DNA of 64,000 bases, from assembly GCA_020638995.1 (NCBI GenBank), contig JACKHM010000001.1:2666001-2730000 (forward strand). Direction: 5' to 3'. Below, in pieces: positions 1-10,243 of the stretch; position 1 is the stretch's first letter; each line of letters opens with the position of its first letter. The position numbers and the translations under genes were made by a program. This stretch comes from Planctomycetaceae bacterium (GTDB taxonomy: Bacteria; Planctomycetota; Planctomycetia; Pirellulales; Pirellulaceae). The notes below the pieces were generated by a model that had not been told where the DNA came from, ran no database searches, and saw nothing but the letters and a program-made list of their open reading frames with translations.

Positions 1-1622
1 AGTTGTCGAAGCTGATTTGCATCTCCAGGGTGTCGACATTGCCCAACGCCAACGGTACCTCAAGCTGATACCAATGCTGCCAGTTGAAATCGTAGTGCGG
101 CACCCAGAGCAGCGTGTTCATCTTTTCATGCTGCCGCACATCAAGGCGAAAAGATTTCCCGCGCAGGTGCATGTGTGGCATCGCGCCCAGCAAACGCGAC
201 TCGCGAGCGAAGCCGTCTAGCCGCACATCGACAACGAAATCTCTCTCGCCCGGTGGAATCTCGAAATGATGATTCAACGCCACACGCGTTGTGACTTCAT
301 GAGTGACTTGCTCGGGCTTGCTTAGCCAGACTCCGACTTTGGTCGTGTCGTTCGTTTCGCGTCCGTTGGGTGTGTAGTGCATTTGAAATACGAGTTTTGA
401 TCTTGCCGGGATACGTCGCGCGTGTCCCGCAGGCAACATCGTTGTTCGTTGCCCCGGCACGTAGCCTCCCATCCAGCCGATACCATCCGTTTCAGAGCCG
501 TCCGGGGGGCGAACAAAGATGATGGCGTGGTGCACTACGGACGCATCGCCTGGAATGACTTGGGCCGCACTGACCCAGCGATCCTCTTCCCACTTTGGAT
601 CGACAACGAAGTACTGATACTCGACTGTGCCATCCGATGGCACAACAAACGGCCGGTCGCGCATGGCAAACTCGACGTCAGGCGCGGTCGGCAGATGCCA
701 GCCGGCGATCCACTTGGGTTGGGGCGGAAGGTCCATTACATCGCCCTCCGGCATCCCTTGGGCGACCCAACTCGCGAGCGTCTCGCGGGCCTGCGTCGGC
801 ATTTGCCGTGCGCCGACGAACTTGCCATGTGCAGGGTCGGCATGCCAAGGCGGCATGCGCTGTTGGTCAATGACTTCCAGTATCATCTCACCCCAGCCCA
901 CGACTTCGTCGTAGTTCGTCAACGAGAACGGGCCGATCTCGCCCTCGCGATGGCATTCCACGCAATGTTGATTGAGAATCGGAGCGACATCGCGAGTGAA
1001 TGTCACGACTGCGGATGGGTCGACTGGTGACTGGCGTCGCTCGGCGAAAGTAATCAGGCAGCCAACGGTTTGAGTCTTGGCGCGTGGTACGTTGCGACCG
1101 TTAACCAGGGCTTCGATAGCATTCCGCAAGTCATGCTGTGTGGGCTCGGAGCGCGATATCCCCGGTTCGTATTGGTCATCGATGCGGCCTTGATAACGGA
1201 TGTGGTCGGCAGCGTCTAAGACGAACACTTCCGGCGTCCGCGTTGCGCCGAACATTCGTGCCAACGATTGATCGCTGTCTTTGATGATTGAAAATGAGAG
1301 CTCGTGTTCGATCAGATAGCGTTTCACATCGGCGACGGAGTCTTGCGGATTGCTGTTGATCCCAACCACTCGAACGGCATGATCGGCGAATTCCCGGTCG
1401 AGCGACTCCAACCGTGCGCCGTATAGCCTGGCAAGTGGACACTCGGCTCCTAGGAAGCAAACGACCTTCCATTGTACATCGTTCGCTGCAACGGACTCGT
1501 CATCGACGCCGCGTAGATCACTCCAATTGACGGGGACCGCTTCGTCACCCGCAACTGCTCCCGCACATATTGCACATGCTAAAAATGCCAGGGAATTGCG
1601 AAGAATCACTGCACATGACATG
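1..1622 (-). CDS. Redoxin / cytochrome c / copper type II monooxygenase-like secreted protein (3' end outside window)
   Basis: The reading frame runs from an ATG at 1622 to the window edge without a stop, giving about 540 visible residues. Residues 1-26 look like a Sec signal peptide. A thioredoxin-like domain follows; it keeps one cysteine (GAECPLA, near residue 55) where thioredoxins have CxxC. A c-type heme motif CVECH sits near residue 219. The C-terminal half looks like a copper type II ascorbate-dependent monooxygenase: a paired His (VVHHAIIF, near 362), QMHY (near 414) and MPHMHLRG (near 490). This three-part architecture is known in planctomycetes as redoxin-family proteins of unknown substrate. 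Function in periplasmic redox chemistry is inference. It diverges from kdsB across 139 bp. Confidence 0.82.
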
Positions 1623-1761
1623 GAATAAATACCCAGCAAACGTACTTGCCTCGTGAAGTTCTTGGCGGAGGAGAACTCTGTTATACATTAGGCGGAAGCG
1701 AGCATCGAGGCTTACTCGATTTACCGCCGAATTGAGTGTTCAGTTTCAGATGGATGTGTAA

Positions 1762-2511
1762 ATGAACAGCTACATCATCATTCCGGCTCGACTCGAGTCG
1801 ACGCGACTGCCGCGCAAGTTGCTGTTGCGGCAGACCGGAAAGCCGTTAATTCAGCATACCTACGAAGCAGCCTGTCGTGCGACGCGCCCGCTGGGGGTAA
1901 GAGTCGCGGCCGATCACGAAGAAATCGCTGCGGCTGTTCGCAGCTTTGGCGGTCATGTCGAGATGACCGATCCGAACGCACCAAGCGGGACAGATCGAGT
2001 GGCGGAGGTGGCTCGACATCTGACGGAAGCGGAGTTAATCGTAAATGTACAGGGAGATGAGCCGGAGATCGCGGGATCGGCGATTGACCTGGCGATCGAG
2101 TTATTGCAGGCCAATCCGTCTGCTGTCATGTCGACTCTGGCGACTCCTATCCGATCGCGATCGCAATTGAATGATCCGGCTTGCGTGAAAGTCGTCTTCG
2201 ACTCCCATCGGCGAGCTATGTATTTCAGCCGCAGTCCAATTCCACATGCCCGGCAGTGGTCCGATGCGCTGCTTCACGCGACGCCGCCTCACTTTTATCA
2301 ACACGTCGGACTTTACGCGTATCGCCGAGATTTCCTGCTGGCCTTGGCGGAAATGAGGCCATCACCGATGGAGCAGATCGAGCGGCTGGAGCAGCTGCGC
2401 GTGCTTGAAGCCGGGCATCAGATTTTGGTCGGCGTCGTCGATGAACCGACGATAGGCATTGATACACCCGAGGATTATCGGGCATTTGTCAGTCGGGCGT
2501 CGAGTTGCTAA
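1762..2511 (+). CDS. kdsB: 3-deoxy-manno-octulosonate cytidylyltransferase
   Basis: Activates Kdo as CMP-Kdo for lipid A-core assembly, using CTP, in the cytoplasm. The 249-residue length is normal for KdsB. The N-terminal nucleotide-binding motif IIPARLESTRLPRK, the motif VNVQGDEP near residue 95 and the C-terminal GIDTPEDYR are all diagnostic. The next gene encodes CTP synthase, so the enzyme making the cosubstrate is beside the user; this kdsB-pyrG adjacency recurs in other bacteria. A short hairpin (CCCAGG/CCTGGG, 2520-2539) lies just after the stop but has no T tract, so it is not a convincing terminator. Its presence indicates that the organism makes a Kdo-containing LPS-type outer membrane. 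Confidence 0.95.
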   Translation: MNSYIIIPARLESTRLPRKLLLRQTGKPLIQHTYEAACRATRPLGVRVAADHEEIAAAVRSFGGHVEMTDPNAPSGTDRVAEVARHLTEAELIVNVQGDEPEIAGSAIDLAIELLQANPSAVMSTLATPIRSRSQLNDPACVKVVFDSHRRAMYFSRSPIPHARQWSDALLHATPPHFYQHVGLYAYRRDFLLALAEMRPSPMEQIERLEQLRVLEAGHQILVGVVDEPTIGIDTPEDYRAFVSRASSC

Positions 2512-2677
2512 GATGCAGTCCCAGGGATGAAAACCTGGGTCCCGCCTAAAGCCTATTTCCGGGCATCCTCATACCTACCTTTGCGGTTGTTTCGCGCTGC
2601 CGTTTCGGTCGCTTTGCACCCTACGTCACGTTCGTAACTAATTTGAACACAAATACTTGCCAGGAAGGCGTTGGAAA

Positions 2678-4333
2678 ATGACCAAACATATATTCGTGAC
2701 CGGCGGTGTTGTTAGTTCCCTGGGAAAGGGGCTGACCAGCGCGTCGATCGGAATGGTTCTGGAACGTCGCGGGTTGCGAGTTCGGATGCAGAAACTCGAT
2801 CCCTACATCAATGTCGACCCTGGCACGATGAGCCCGTATCAGCATGGCGAAGTATACGTGCTGGACGATGGCAGCGAAACGGACCTTGATCTGGGGCACT
2901 ACGAGCGATTTACCAACAGCCCGTTAACGCGAGATTCGAACTATACGACGGGCCAGATTTATTTGTCGGTGATCGAAAAGGAGCGTCGTGGCGAGTTCCT
3001 GGGTAAGACCGTCCAGGTGATTCCGCATATCACCAATGAAATCAAGAGCGTCATTCACAAGCTGGCGGGTGACGCTGTCGACGTCGTGATCACCGAGATC
3101 GGCGGTACAGTTGGCGACATCGAGAGCCAACCGTTTCTCGAAGCGATTCGCCAATTCTCGCTCGACGTTGGCAAAGAGAACTGCCTCTACATTCACCTCA
3201 CGCTGGTGCCGTACTTAAAAGCGGCCGCCGAACTAAAGACAAAGCCCACGCAACATTCCGTCGGCCAACTTCGGGAGATCGGTATTCAGCCGGACATCCT
3301 TATCTGTCGTTGCGAACGTTCAATCAGCCGAGAAGATCGCGAGAAGATCGCGCTCTTCTGTAATGTTCCTTTGGAAGCCGTTATCGAAGAGAAAGACAAA
3401 GACTTCTCAATCTATGAAGTTCCGCTCAGCTTAGTCGACAACGGCCTTGATGAGCTGATTGTAAAAAAGTTGCATCTTCATGCCGAAACATTGGACTTGG
3501 ATATTTGGCGTGACCTACTGCATCGATTACGAAATCCCAAACACGAGATAAGTATTGCGGTTGTCGGAAAATATGCAGAGCACGTGGACGCGTACAAGTC
3601 CATTTACGAAGCGATCGACCACGCTGGGATCCACCACCACGCTCAGATCCGCATCGGTCGAATTCACAGCGAGGCCATCGAACGGGAAGGTCCAGAACGC
3701 CTGCTCGCTGGTTATGACGGTATTCTGTGTCCTGGCGGATTTGGCGAGCGCGGTATCGAAGGCAAGGTCGAAGCGATCCGCTTTGCCCGTGAACGAAAGA
3801 TACCTTTCTTTGGAATCTGTCTGGGCATGCAATGTGCCGTGATCGAATACGGACGTAACGTCGTGGGACTCGACAACGCTCATTCGACAGAGTTCAGCAA
3901 GGACACTCCGCATCCGGTCATCTGTCTGCTGAATGAACAGAAGGAGATTACACACAAGGGCGGCACGATGCGACTCGGTGCCCAGCCTTGTAAACTCGAT
4001 CCGACAAGTCTCGCGGGCGCTTGCTACGGCGAAGAAACGATCTCGGCGCGGCATCGCCATCGTTACGAGTTCAATAACGTCTATCGCCAACAGTTTGAAG
4101 CGAACGGAATTGCGTTCACTGGTCTAAGTCCTGATGAATCGCTCGTCGAGATCGTCGAGATTCCCGACCATCCGTGGTTCTTGGCTGTTCAGTTCCATCC
4201 TGAATTCAAATCGAAGCCGACACGAGCTCAGCCGTTGTTCGCCGGGTTCGTTGAGGCCGCGATAAAAAAAAACGAGACTAAGGCCAAAGGCGGAAAGAAA
4301 GCCGAGTCGGCTGCAGGCATCATAGGGAGATAA
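2678..4333 (+). CDS. pyrG: CTP synthase
   Basis: Converts UTP, ATP and glutamine to CTP. The product is 551 residues, the usual length. The synthetase domain opens with KHIFVTGGVVSSLGKG, and the class I glutamine amidotransferase domain carries the nucleophile in FFGICLGMQ and the His/Glu pair in VQFHPEF. The ATG at 2678 is chosen over an in-frame TTG at 2657 because it places Met directly before the conserved TKHIFVTGG motif and has AGGAAGG 9 nt upstream. The last 30 residues are Lys-rich and non-conserved. Probably co-transcribed with kdsB (166 bp apart) and the DUF1844 gene. Confidence 0.97.
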   Translation: MTKHIFVTGGVVSSLGKGLTSASIGMVLERRGLRVRMQKLDPYINVDPGTMSPYQHGEVYVLDDGSETDLDLGHYERFTNSPLTRDSNYTTGQIYLSVIEKERRGEFLGKTVQVIPHITNEIKSVIHKLAGDAVDVVITEIGGTVGDIESQPFLEAIRQFSLDVGKENCLYIHLTLVPYLKAAAELKTKPTQHSVGQLREIGIQPDILICRCERSISREDREKIALFCNVPLEAVIEEKDKDFSIYEVPLSLVDNGLDELIVKKLHLHAETLDLDIWRDLLHRLRNPKHEISIAVVGKYAEHVDAYKSIYEAIDHAGIHHHAQIRIGRIHSEAIEREGPERLLAGYDGILCPGGFGERGIEGKVEAIRFARERKIPFFGICLGMQCAVIEYGRNVVGLDNAHSTEFSKDTPHPVICLLNEQKEITHKGGTMRLGAQPCKLDPTSLAGACYGEETISARHRHRYEFNNVYRQQFEANGIAFTGLSPDESLVEIVEIPDHPWFLAVQFHPEFKSKPTRAQPLFAGFVEAAIKKNETKAKGGKKAESAAGIIGR

Positions 4334-4420
4334 GCTAACTCGGGGAACCTTTGGCAAGTGTGATGCTATTTCAACGTCGCAGTTTGAGGAGTTCGAAGTC
4401 GCGACAACTTCGAAGTTGCC

Positions 4421-4882
4421 ATGAGCGAAGAAGAAGTCAGTAAACCAGAGATCATCGTTGATGACGACTGGAAAGAACGAGCGCAGGCCGAAAAAGAGCA
4501 GCTCCAGCGAGACGCGGAAGCAAAGCACAAAACCGAGTCTATAAAGCCGGAAGCCGGTCAAGCGAAACCTGATTCCGCCGAACCGTCGACGCACGAACAA
4601 CTGCCACCCGCATCTTTCCCCGTGTTGGTGATGTCTTTAGCCACACAGGCTTTAGCTTCGATGGGACAGATCCCCGGTGCCGATGGCAAGCCAGTCGTCA
4701 CGCTCGATCATGCAAAGCATTTCATCGACACGCTTGGCGTTCTCGAGGAGAAGACGAAAGGAAATCTTTCTGCAGAAGAGTCGGGAATGCTCGAGAACGC
4801 GCTTCACGAACTGCGCCTCCTGTTTGTTGCTGTCGGAAAGCAGCACGCTGCGACAAAGAACGAGTCCGCAAAACAAGCCTGA
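4421..4882 (+). CDS. DUF1844 domain protein
   Basis: A 153-residue soluble protein. Residues 1-65 are charged and low complexity; residues 66-145 match the DUF1844 pattern, with FPVLVMSLATQALASMGQI, then DHAKHFIDTLGVLEEKTKGNL and a C-terminal helix that ends in LLFVAVGKQ. The family has no known activity and is frequent in Planctomycetes and Deltaproteobacteria. It follows pyrG by 87 bp on the same strand. Confidence 0.85.
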   Translation: MSEEEVSKPEIIVDDDWKERAQAEKEQLQRDAEAKHKTESIKPEAGQAKPDSAEPSTHEQLPPASFPVLVMSLATQALASMGQIPGADGKPVVTLDHAKHFIDTLGVLEEKTKGNLSAEESGMLENALHELRLLFVAVGKQHAATKNESAKQA

Positions 4883-5225
4883 TCCTCCGCGGTCTTGACC
4901 AATTCGCTTCGGATCAAAAATGTTGATGCAGAATGGATTCTTTTCAGTTCGCCCTGCATGACGCCGTTATTGGCTTGAGAGCGTGTTCGCCGTAAGCCAA
5001 GACTATACAACGGATACCGTGCATCCCGTGTCTTCTGAATTACAAGCTTGGCTGTCGGCTCGACTTGCGACTATACTAAATCAAACGGCGGTCTCACCTT
5101 CCCAGCCCACCAAGAACTTCGTTGTTCCGACGATCCCTCCCTCAAAGAACACTACGATTGCGCTCGTCTCGGGTTCAATCTATTGCAAACTCGCTTCATC
5201 CCGCGCAATAGCCCACCCCTGCCTC

Positions 5226-6953
5226 ATGAATGCAACTCAATCCCCCAGCTTTTGGCAACTCGCCTGGAAGCCTGTGCTCGGTCTCGCGATTCTCGGTTCC
5301 GTCGTCGCGTTGGCCGCGGCGAGTTGGACGCTTTTACAAGACATGGGTGAGACGACACAGGCCTATGTGTACTACACGGTAGAACCGATGGATCTGCCGA
5401 TCGTTGTTACCGAGCGCGGCAACCTGGAGAGCCAACTCGAAACAAAAGTGCGCTGCGACGTCGAAAGTTCCTCCTATGACCGCAGCAGTTCAAACGGCAC
5501 TTTGATCATCTTCATCGTGCCCAATGGAAGTGCGGTTGAGAAAGGTGACTTGCTCGTCGAACTCGATTCGGCCGCGATTCGCGATCGGCTTGATACCGAA
5601 CAACTGGCATTCGACAAAGCGGTCTCGCAGCGTATTCAGGCGCAAGCTACCTACGACAATCAGATTACCGAGAATGAAACGAATCAGGCCCAAGCGGAGT
5701 TGAAGGTCGAACTTGCCAAACTTCAACGCGAAATGTATCTCGATCCCGAGAACGGAACATTCAAGCTGGCATTAGAAGATATCGAGCGACAACTTGACGA
5801 ATCGAAAAATCAGATTCTCGAGTCGCAAGCGGCGCTAGAACTTGAGAAGACCGATAAGTCTGGTATTGAAGCATTGTTCAAGCTCGGTTACCGCGGTAAG
5901 AGTGACCTGGAGCAAAGCCGCTTTCGATTCATGCAGGCAGAAGACAAATTGGCTTCATCGATGAATCGGCTCTCCACGTATCAAGCGACTCGTCAGCAAC
6001 TGGAGGATTACGAGTTTCGAATGCAGAAGTTGCAGTTAGACGGCGACGTAGCCACGGCGGAACAAAATCTCCTGCAAACCAAGACTTCCAACGAAGCACA
6101 ACTCGCTAAAGCAGAGGCTGCGAAGAACGAAGCGGAAAAGACAGAAGAGAAGCAATTGGAGCGGCTAGAGAAGCTCAAAGTGCAGTTGACGTTGTGCAAG
6201 ATCTTCGCGCCGCACGATGGGATGGTAGTCTACGCTCGCGAAAACAGTCGCTACAGCAGCAACACTGAAATCGCCGAAGGCGTTGCCGTTCGTCAGAGGC
6301 AAGAGATCATCACGCTGCCCGATTTGTCGCAAATGCAAGTGAAGACGCAGATCCATGAGGCGGTTCTCGATCAGATTCGCGCCGGCCTGCCGGTTACCGT
6401 CAAAATCGACGCTTTTCCGAATCGCACCTATGACGGAATTGTTCACAGCGTCGCGGTGGTACCAACGTCAAGTTACTACACAAGCGTCAAGACCTACGAT
6501 TGCGTGATTCGAATTGTCGAACGCGTCGAGAACCTGAAGCCAGGCATGACCGCCGTCGTTGATATTCATGTTGAACGCGTTCAGGATGTCTTGTCGATTC
6601 CGGTTCAAGCGGTCGCACAAGTGAAGAAAGATACCTGGTGCTACGTGCATAGCGACGAAGGTGTTGAACGGCGGTTGATCAAATTGGGACGCAGCAACGA
6701 CAAGTTCGTCCACGTATTGGAAGGTTTGTCGGCCGGTGATCGTGTGATTCTGAACACCGATGCGATCTTCGACGATGCAGAAGACGGGAGCAACGAAATT
6801 TCTCCGGAAGCCGATGCAGAACCGGCTCCTGAAATCGACCTGACTGAGGCGGCGTCAACGACGACGGCTGAGGCGAGCGACGATTCCAAAGCTGTTTCAG
6901 CCACCGAACCCGATCGTCCCAAGGGCAAAGGCAAAAAACGGCCCAACGAGTGA
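5226..6953 (+). CDS. MacA/HlyD-like periplasmic adaptor subunit
   Basis: Membrane-fusion protein expected to link an inner-membrane transporter to an outer-membrane channel. The frame is open from 4983, but residues before 5226 look untranslated (no planctomycete-like sequence, no signal); the ATG at 5226 gives MNATQSPSF followed by one transmembrane helix (about 12-34). Then come a lipoyl/barrel-sandwich half (ERGNLESQ; VEKGDLLVELD), a long coiled coil (about 120-320), the second lipoyl half (IFAPHDGMVVYARE), a beta-barrel domain and an Ala/Glu/Asp-rich tail. At 575 residues it is longer than typical MacA (about 370), mainly through the coil and tail. The MacB-like permease follows by 48 bp. 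Confidence 0.88.
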   Translation: MNATQSPSFWQLAWKPVLGLAILGSVVALAAASWTLLQDMGETTQAYVYYTVEPMDLPIVVTERGNLESQLETKVRCDVESSSYDRSSSNGTLIIFIVPNGSAVEKGDLLVELDSAAIRDRLDTEQLAFDKAVSQRIQAQATYDNQITENETNQAQAELKVELAKLQREMYLDPENGTFKLALEDIERQLDESKNQILESQAALELEKTDKSGIEALFKLGYRGKSDLEQSRFRFMQAEDKLASSMNRLSTYQATRQQLEDYEFRMQKLQLDGDVATAEQNLLQTKTSNEAQLAKAEAAKNEAEKTEEKQLERLEKLKVQLTLCKIFAPHDGMVVYARENSRYSSNTEIAEGVAVRQRQEIITLPDLSQMQVKTQIHEAVLDQIRAGLPVTVKIDAFPNRTYDGIVHSVAVVPTSSYYTSVKTYDCVIRIVERVENLKPGMTAVVDIHVERVQDVLSIPVQAVAQVKKDTWCYVHSDEGVERRLIKLGRSNDKFVHVLEGLSAGDRVILNTDAIFDDAEDGSNEISPEADAEPAPEIDLTEAASTTTAEASDDSKAVSATEPDRPKGKGKKRPNE

Positions 6954-7001
6954 TCTTGATCGCAATCAATCTAGTCAGCGATCACTAAGCTGGATTCACG
7001 C

Positions 7002-8294
7002 ATGTACTGGAATACGTTCAAAGTTGGCGTCAAGAATCTGCTGCTGCACAAGCTGCGCAGTTTGCTCACTGTGCTGGGTGTAATTTTGGGTGTGGGGTCG
7101 GTGATTTCAATGCTCGCGATTACAGAAGGATCGAAGAAAGAGGCATTAGAGCGCATTCGCCAGCTGGGTGCCGACAATATCATCATTCGCAGCGTTAAAC
7201 CGACCGAGGCCGGAGGGGAGGGGGAGACGGCTTCTGCCGCAGCTGCTCAGACGAGCCGAGTGCTAGAATACGGCTTGAAGCATAAGGACCTCGAACGATT
7301 AAAAGGCGCCCTGCCGACGATCAAGAAGGCGGTCCCGATTGCGCTGGTCGTCCAAGAGTCGCAGTACAAGCACCGCCGTATCCCCAATGCGCGCATTCTC
7401 GGCACGATTGACGAGTTTCTTAATGTCAAACATTTGGAGGTTCGTCGAGGGAGATTCATTACCGATGTCGACGACTATACGACGGCTAATGTGGCGGTTC
7501 TCGCTGCAGGCGCAGCCGACCGGCTGTTCAATTACGAGGACCCGATTGGAAAAGATGTTCTGCTTGGAACGGACGTGTATCGCGTGATTGGAGTCCTTAA
7601 CCCCCAGGGAACTGGCAACGCGACGCCAGGCGGCATCGGTCAACAGAACTATAACGAAGATATCTACATACCGCTGAGTTGTGCTCAGCACCGCTTTGGC
7701 GAGTTGCAGGCGATTCGAAGTGCTGGAAGCCGAAGTTATGAAATGACACAACTGAACGAGATCACCCTGGCTGTGACGGATTCCAGTTTGGTTAGCCAAA
7801 CTGCATCCATGGCCAGAAAGCTGCTGCTGCGGTCTCATCCGCGACAAGATGATTTCGAGATCCAGGTGCCGCTGGAGTTGCTGAAGCAAGCTGAGCAGGA
7901 AAAGCGAGTCTGGAATCTTGTGTTGGGAAGCATCGCTGGCATTTCGCTGTTAGTCGGCGGCATCGGAATTATGAACATTATGCTGGCGAGTGTGACTGAA
8001 CGAACTCGCGAGATCGGGATTCGTCGCGCGTTGGGTGCGAAGCGGTGGGACATTACCTATCAGTTCCTGGTCGAGACGATATTGCTGTCATCGGTCGGTG
8101 GTTTACTGGGAGTGGCCCTGGGGATCAGTCTGCCGCTGATCGTAAGTCGCGTCGCGCATCTCGAAACAGAAATCAGCTTCTGGGCGGTTGGTATCTCGTT
8201 TAGCATCTCCGTGGGCATCGGCGTAATCTTTGGATTATATCCCGCACGCCGGGCCGCTATGATGGACCCGATTCAAGCCTTGCGACACGAGTAG
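7002..8294 (+). CDS. MacB-like ABC transporter permease (FtsX family), no ATPase domain
   Basis: 430 residues. The first helix is at about 18-42 (LLTVLGVILGVGSVISML), then a MacB-type periplasmic domain of about 240 residues, then three C-terminal helices with FtsX signatures (GGIGIMNIMLASVTERTREIG; YPARRAAMMDPIQALR). True MacB proteins start with an ABC ATPase; this one lacks it, and no separate ATPase gene lies nearby. In planctomycetes the ATPase can be encoded elsewhere. Together with the adaptor upstream and the TolC-like protein at 10.2-13.3 kb it probably forms a tripartite exporter or mechanotransmission complex; the substrate is unknown. Confidence 0.9.
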   Translation: MYWNTFKVGVKNLLLHKLRSLLTVLGVILGVGSVISMLAITEGSKKEALERIRQLGADNIIIRSVKPTEAGGEGETASAAAAQTSRVLEYGLKHKDLERLKGALPTIKKAVPIALVVQESQYKHRRIPNARILGTIDEFLNVKHLEVRRGRFITDVDDYTTANVAVLAAGAADRLFNYEDPIGKDVLLGTDVYRVIGVLNPQGTGNATPGGIGQQNYNEDIYIPLSCAQHRFGELQAIRSAGSRSYEMTQLNEITLAVTDSSLVSQTASMARKLLLRSHPRQDDFEIQVPLELLKQAEQEKRVWNLVLGSIAGISLLVGGIGIMNIMLASVTERTREIGIRRALGAKRWDITYQFLVETILLSSVGGLLGVALGISLPLIVSRVAHLETEISFWAVGISFSISVGIGVIFGLYPARRAAMMDPIQALRHE

Positions 8295-8304
8295 AGAAGG
8301 CACG

Positions 8305-8565
8305 ATGCGATTTCTCTCACCGCTGTGTCTGTTGCTGGCCCTCGCTATGCTCATCGCCGGATTTGCGCTTTGGTCTGTCGATGCTCCCGAGGCGGGGATC
8401 GAATTGCATCGCGCTCGTGTCGAGGGCGATGACGATTTTCGCGAGGTTTTAGAAGCGAAGCTCGAACAGAGGCGGATGGCTCGCAGTGCATTGCTTTTTT
8501 GTCTGTTCGGTGGCAGTGCGATGATGGCGTTAGCCGCGTTCGCAACGCTAGGTCGAAGCAGCTGA
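8305..8565 (+). CDS. Small two-helix membrane protein
   Basis: 86 residues with an N-terminal hydrophobic helix (about 6-25), a charged loop rich in Glu/Arg (about 30-58) and a second helix (about 62-82). GAGAAGG lies just upstream of the ATG, and the gene starts 10 bp after the permease stop, so it is likely the last gene of that operon. No family recognised. It could be an accessory subunit of the transporter, which is inference from position only. Confidence 0.6.
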   Translation: MRFLSPLCLLLALAMLIAGFALWSVDAPEAGIELHRARVEGDDDFREVLEAKLEQRRMARSALLFCLFGGSAMMALAAFATLGRSS

Positions 8566-8667
8566 GGTGGAGTCCGAAAGCTTTGAAAACATTTGAGGGC
8601 GGCTCGCAGCTGTGAATCGTCCACCGTAGCCGTCACAGGGACCGGAATGTGCTCGTTGTTGTCTTCG

Positions 8668-10017
8668 TCATGAAGACCGCGAGGCGGAACCGAATACGCG
8701 CTTCAGCAAGCCGAGGACGCCGCTTACAACAAATAATCCGACCGCAATTGCTAGTTTCGCAATTCCTCGCCCCCTGATTTTAAAAGAGGAACCACTGCCA
8801 CTATTACTCGAATTACTCGGGACGGAGGACACACTTGGGAACTGTGTTGGAGCTTCGCCGATCCGTAACTGATGTGACGAATGCTTTTGCACACCACATT
8901 GTGTACAACGCTCGCCGGGTTTGATGTAGCCGGGATTTCCGCAATTGGCACAAGCGGGGCCTCTACCGGAGTCGCTCGACTTGCCGGCGGAACCGCTCGG
9001 AATCGTCGACGGGATCGTATTTACGAGTTGTGTTGAAGTACGCGCATCTTGAAAAAGACCCTTTGACTCCAACTGCGGAAGTTCACGTTCACCGGAGGTT
9101 GCTTGTGCGATCAGTTCTTCAAACAACATTGTTGCGCGCTCTGCATCTTCCAGCGCCAGATCCGAAAATGTAATACTGGTCCGTCCCTCCGCAGTGTCGA
9201 TCCAAACGGCATCATGATCGTATGTCACAAAGCGACCTACCATCACTTTGCCATTGACCAAATGCCATACATGCCATCTTTCCAGTGATACCTCGGCAGA
9301 AGGCGCGACTGGTTTCAAGCCAGTCCTTTCAGCGGGCGTGGCGATGTCTACTCGCGTTGGAGCTGCCGCAGCCAACTGAAGTATCTGACGCTGATCAGAC
9401 GCCGTAAACCTATTGATTGGCAAAACCGTCTCACCAGGATTATGGGATATCCAGACCAAGCTGCCCTGAAGTTTCTGAAACGTACCGGTAAGGGAGCTTC
9501 CATCTCGGAGCACCCAAGTGGTCCCACCAGCAGCGGCAACCGGACCGCGTTCGGCAGCCGACGAAGCAGTTGTTGAACGCTCGTTACCGGCGGGTGGCGG
9601 TGAAGTCGCGTTTGGGTCTCCAATATCTTTCGCCGCGCGAGGGTACGTTGATTCGAGATAGGACTGATCGCTGTTGCTAAGCAAATCGATAGCCAGGATG
9701 AACTCTTTACCATCTCTGCGCAATGTCACTGCTGCGTCGTCGCGCCTCACAAAGGCAGCGAGAATTTGCTTACCAGCTCGGTTCGCCCACATCCGTTCCC
9801 TAGTCAGCCATGCAACGTACGCTTGGTCCTGCTTGCTGAGTTCACCAAGATTTATGGTGAGCTGATCGGCCCCATCATCAAGGATAACTTCATCGCCACG
9901 AAGCTCTCCGAACTCGCCTGAAAGCGGTCGCCCGAGATGTCGCCACTCTCGTCCTTCGTTGCGACCAGCAAACAGCAGCAACAGCATGGTGGCGGCTAGC
10001 AGAGACTTCATGCGCAT
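8668..10017 (-). CDS. Secreted/membrane SHD1-repeat protein with zinc ribbon
   Basis: 449 residues. A signal peptide (1-22) is followed by SHD1-type repeats, a planctomycete-abundant module recalling yeast Sla1 homology domain 1: EWRHLGRPLSGEFGEL, then a second in the middle (WVLRDGSSLTGTFQKL) and a third (WHLVNGKVMVGRF). A CxxC...CxxC zinc ribbon (CANCGNPGY...CTQCG, about 348-368) and one C-terminal transmembrane helix (about 417-440) end the protein. Function unknown; SHD1 in eukaryotes binds peptides or ubiquitin. It lies convergent to the small membrane protein and divergent from the TolC-like gene. Confidence 0.8.
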   Translation of the reverse strand: MRMKSLLAATMLLLLFAGRNEGREWRHLGRPLSGEFGELRGDEVILDDGADQLTINLGELSKQDQAYVAWLTRERMWANRAGKQILAAFVRRDDAAVTLRRDGKEFILAIDLLSNSDQSYLESTYPRAAKDIGDPNATSPPPAGNERSTTASSAAERGPVAAAGGTTWVLRDGSSLTGTFQKLQGSLVWISHNPGETVLPINRFTASDQRQILQLAAAAPTRVDIATPAERTGLKPVAPSAEVSLERWHVWHLVNGKVMVGRFVTYDHDAVWIDTAEGRTSITFSDLALEDAERATMLFEELIAQATSGERELPQLESKGLFQDARTSTQLVNTIPSTIPSGSAGKSSDSGRGPACANCGNPGYIKPGERCTQCGVQKHSSHQLRIGEAPTQFPSVSSVPSNSSNSGSGSSFKIRGRGIAKLAIAVGLFVVSGVLGLLKRVFGSASRSS

Positions 10018-10243
10018 CGTGATTTGTTCCTATCTCCAACGCCCGAAAGTAGGGCCTAGTCTACGAGAGTAATGTCCGTTTGTCACGCAGAAACCCGTCA
10101 GCGCAAACCGTCAACGCGACCAGTGAGGTTTTAGGCGGTTCTGCGCAACTCTGCGGATAATTCCCTATTTGTGGGCCGACTGATTGGCCGATGTTGATGG
10201 GTACCGTTCGGTGTTGTCTTTTCGTCCGGGCCGATTCAGGCCA

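Noticed and set aside
2520..2539. Terminator between kdsB and pyrG
   Set aside because: Only a 6-bp stem and no T tract.
4983..5225. 81-codon in-frame extension of the MacA-like protein
   Set aside because: No ribosome binding site, composition unlike a signal or adaptor, and the ATG at 5226 directly precedes the membrane anchor.
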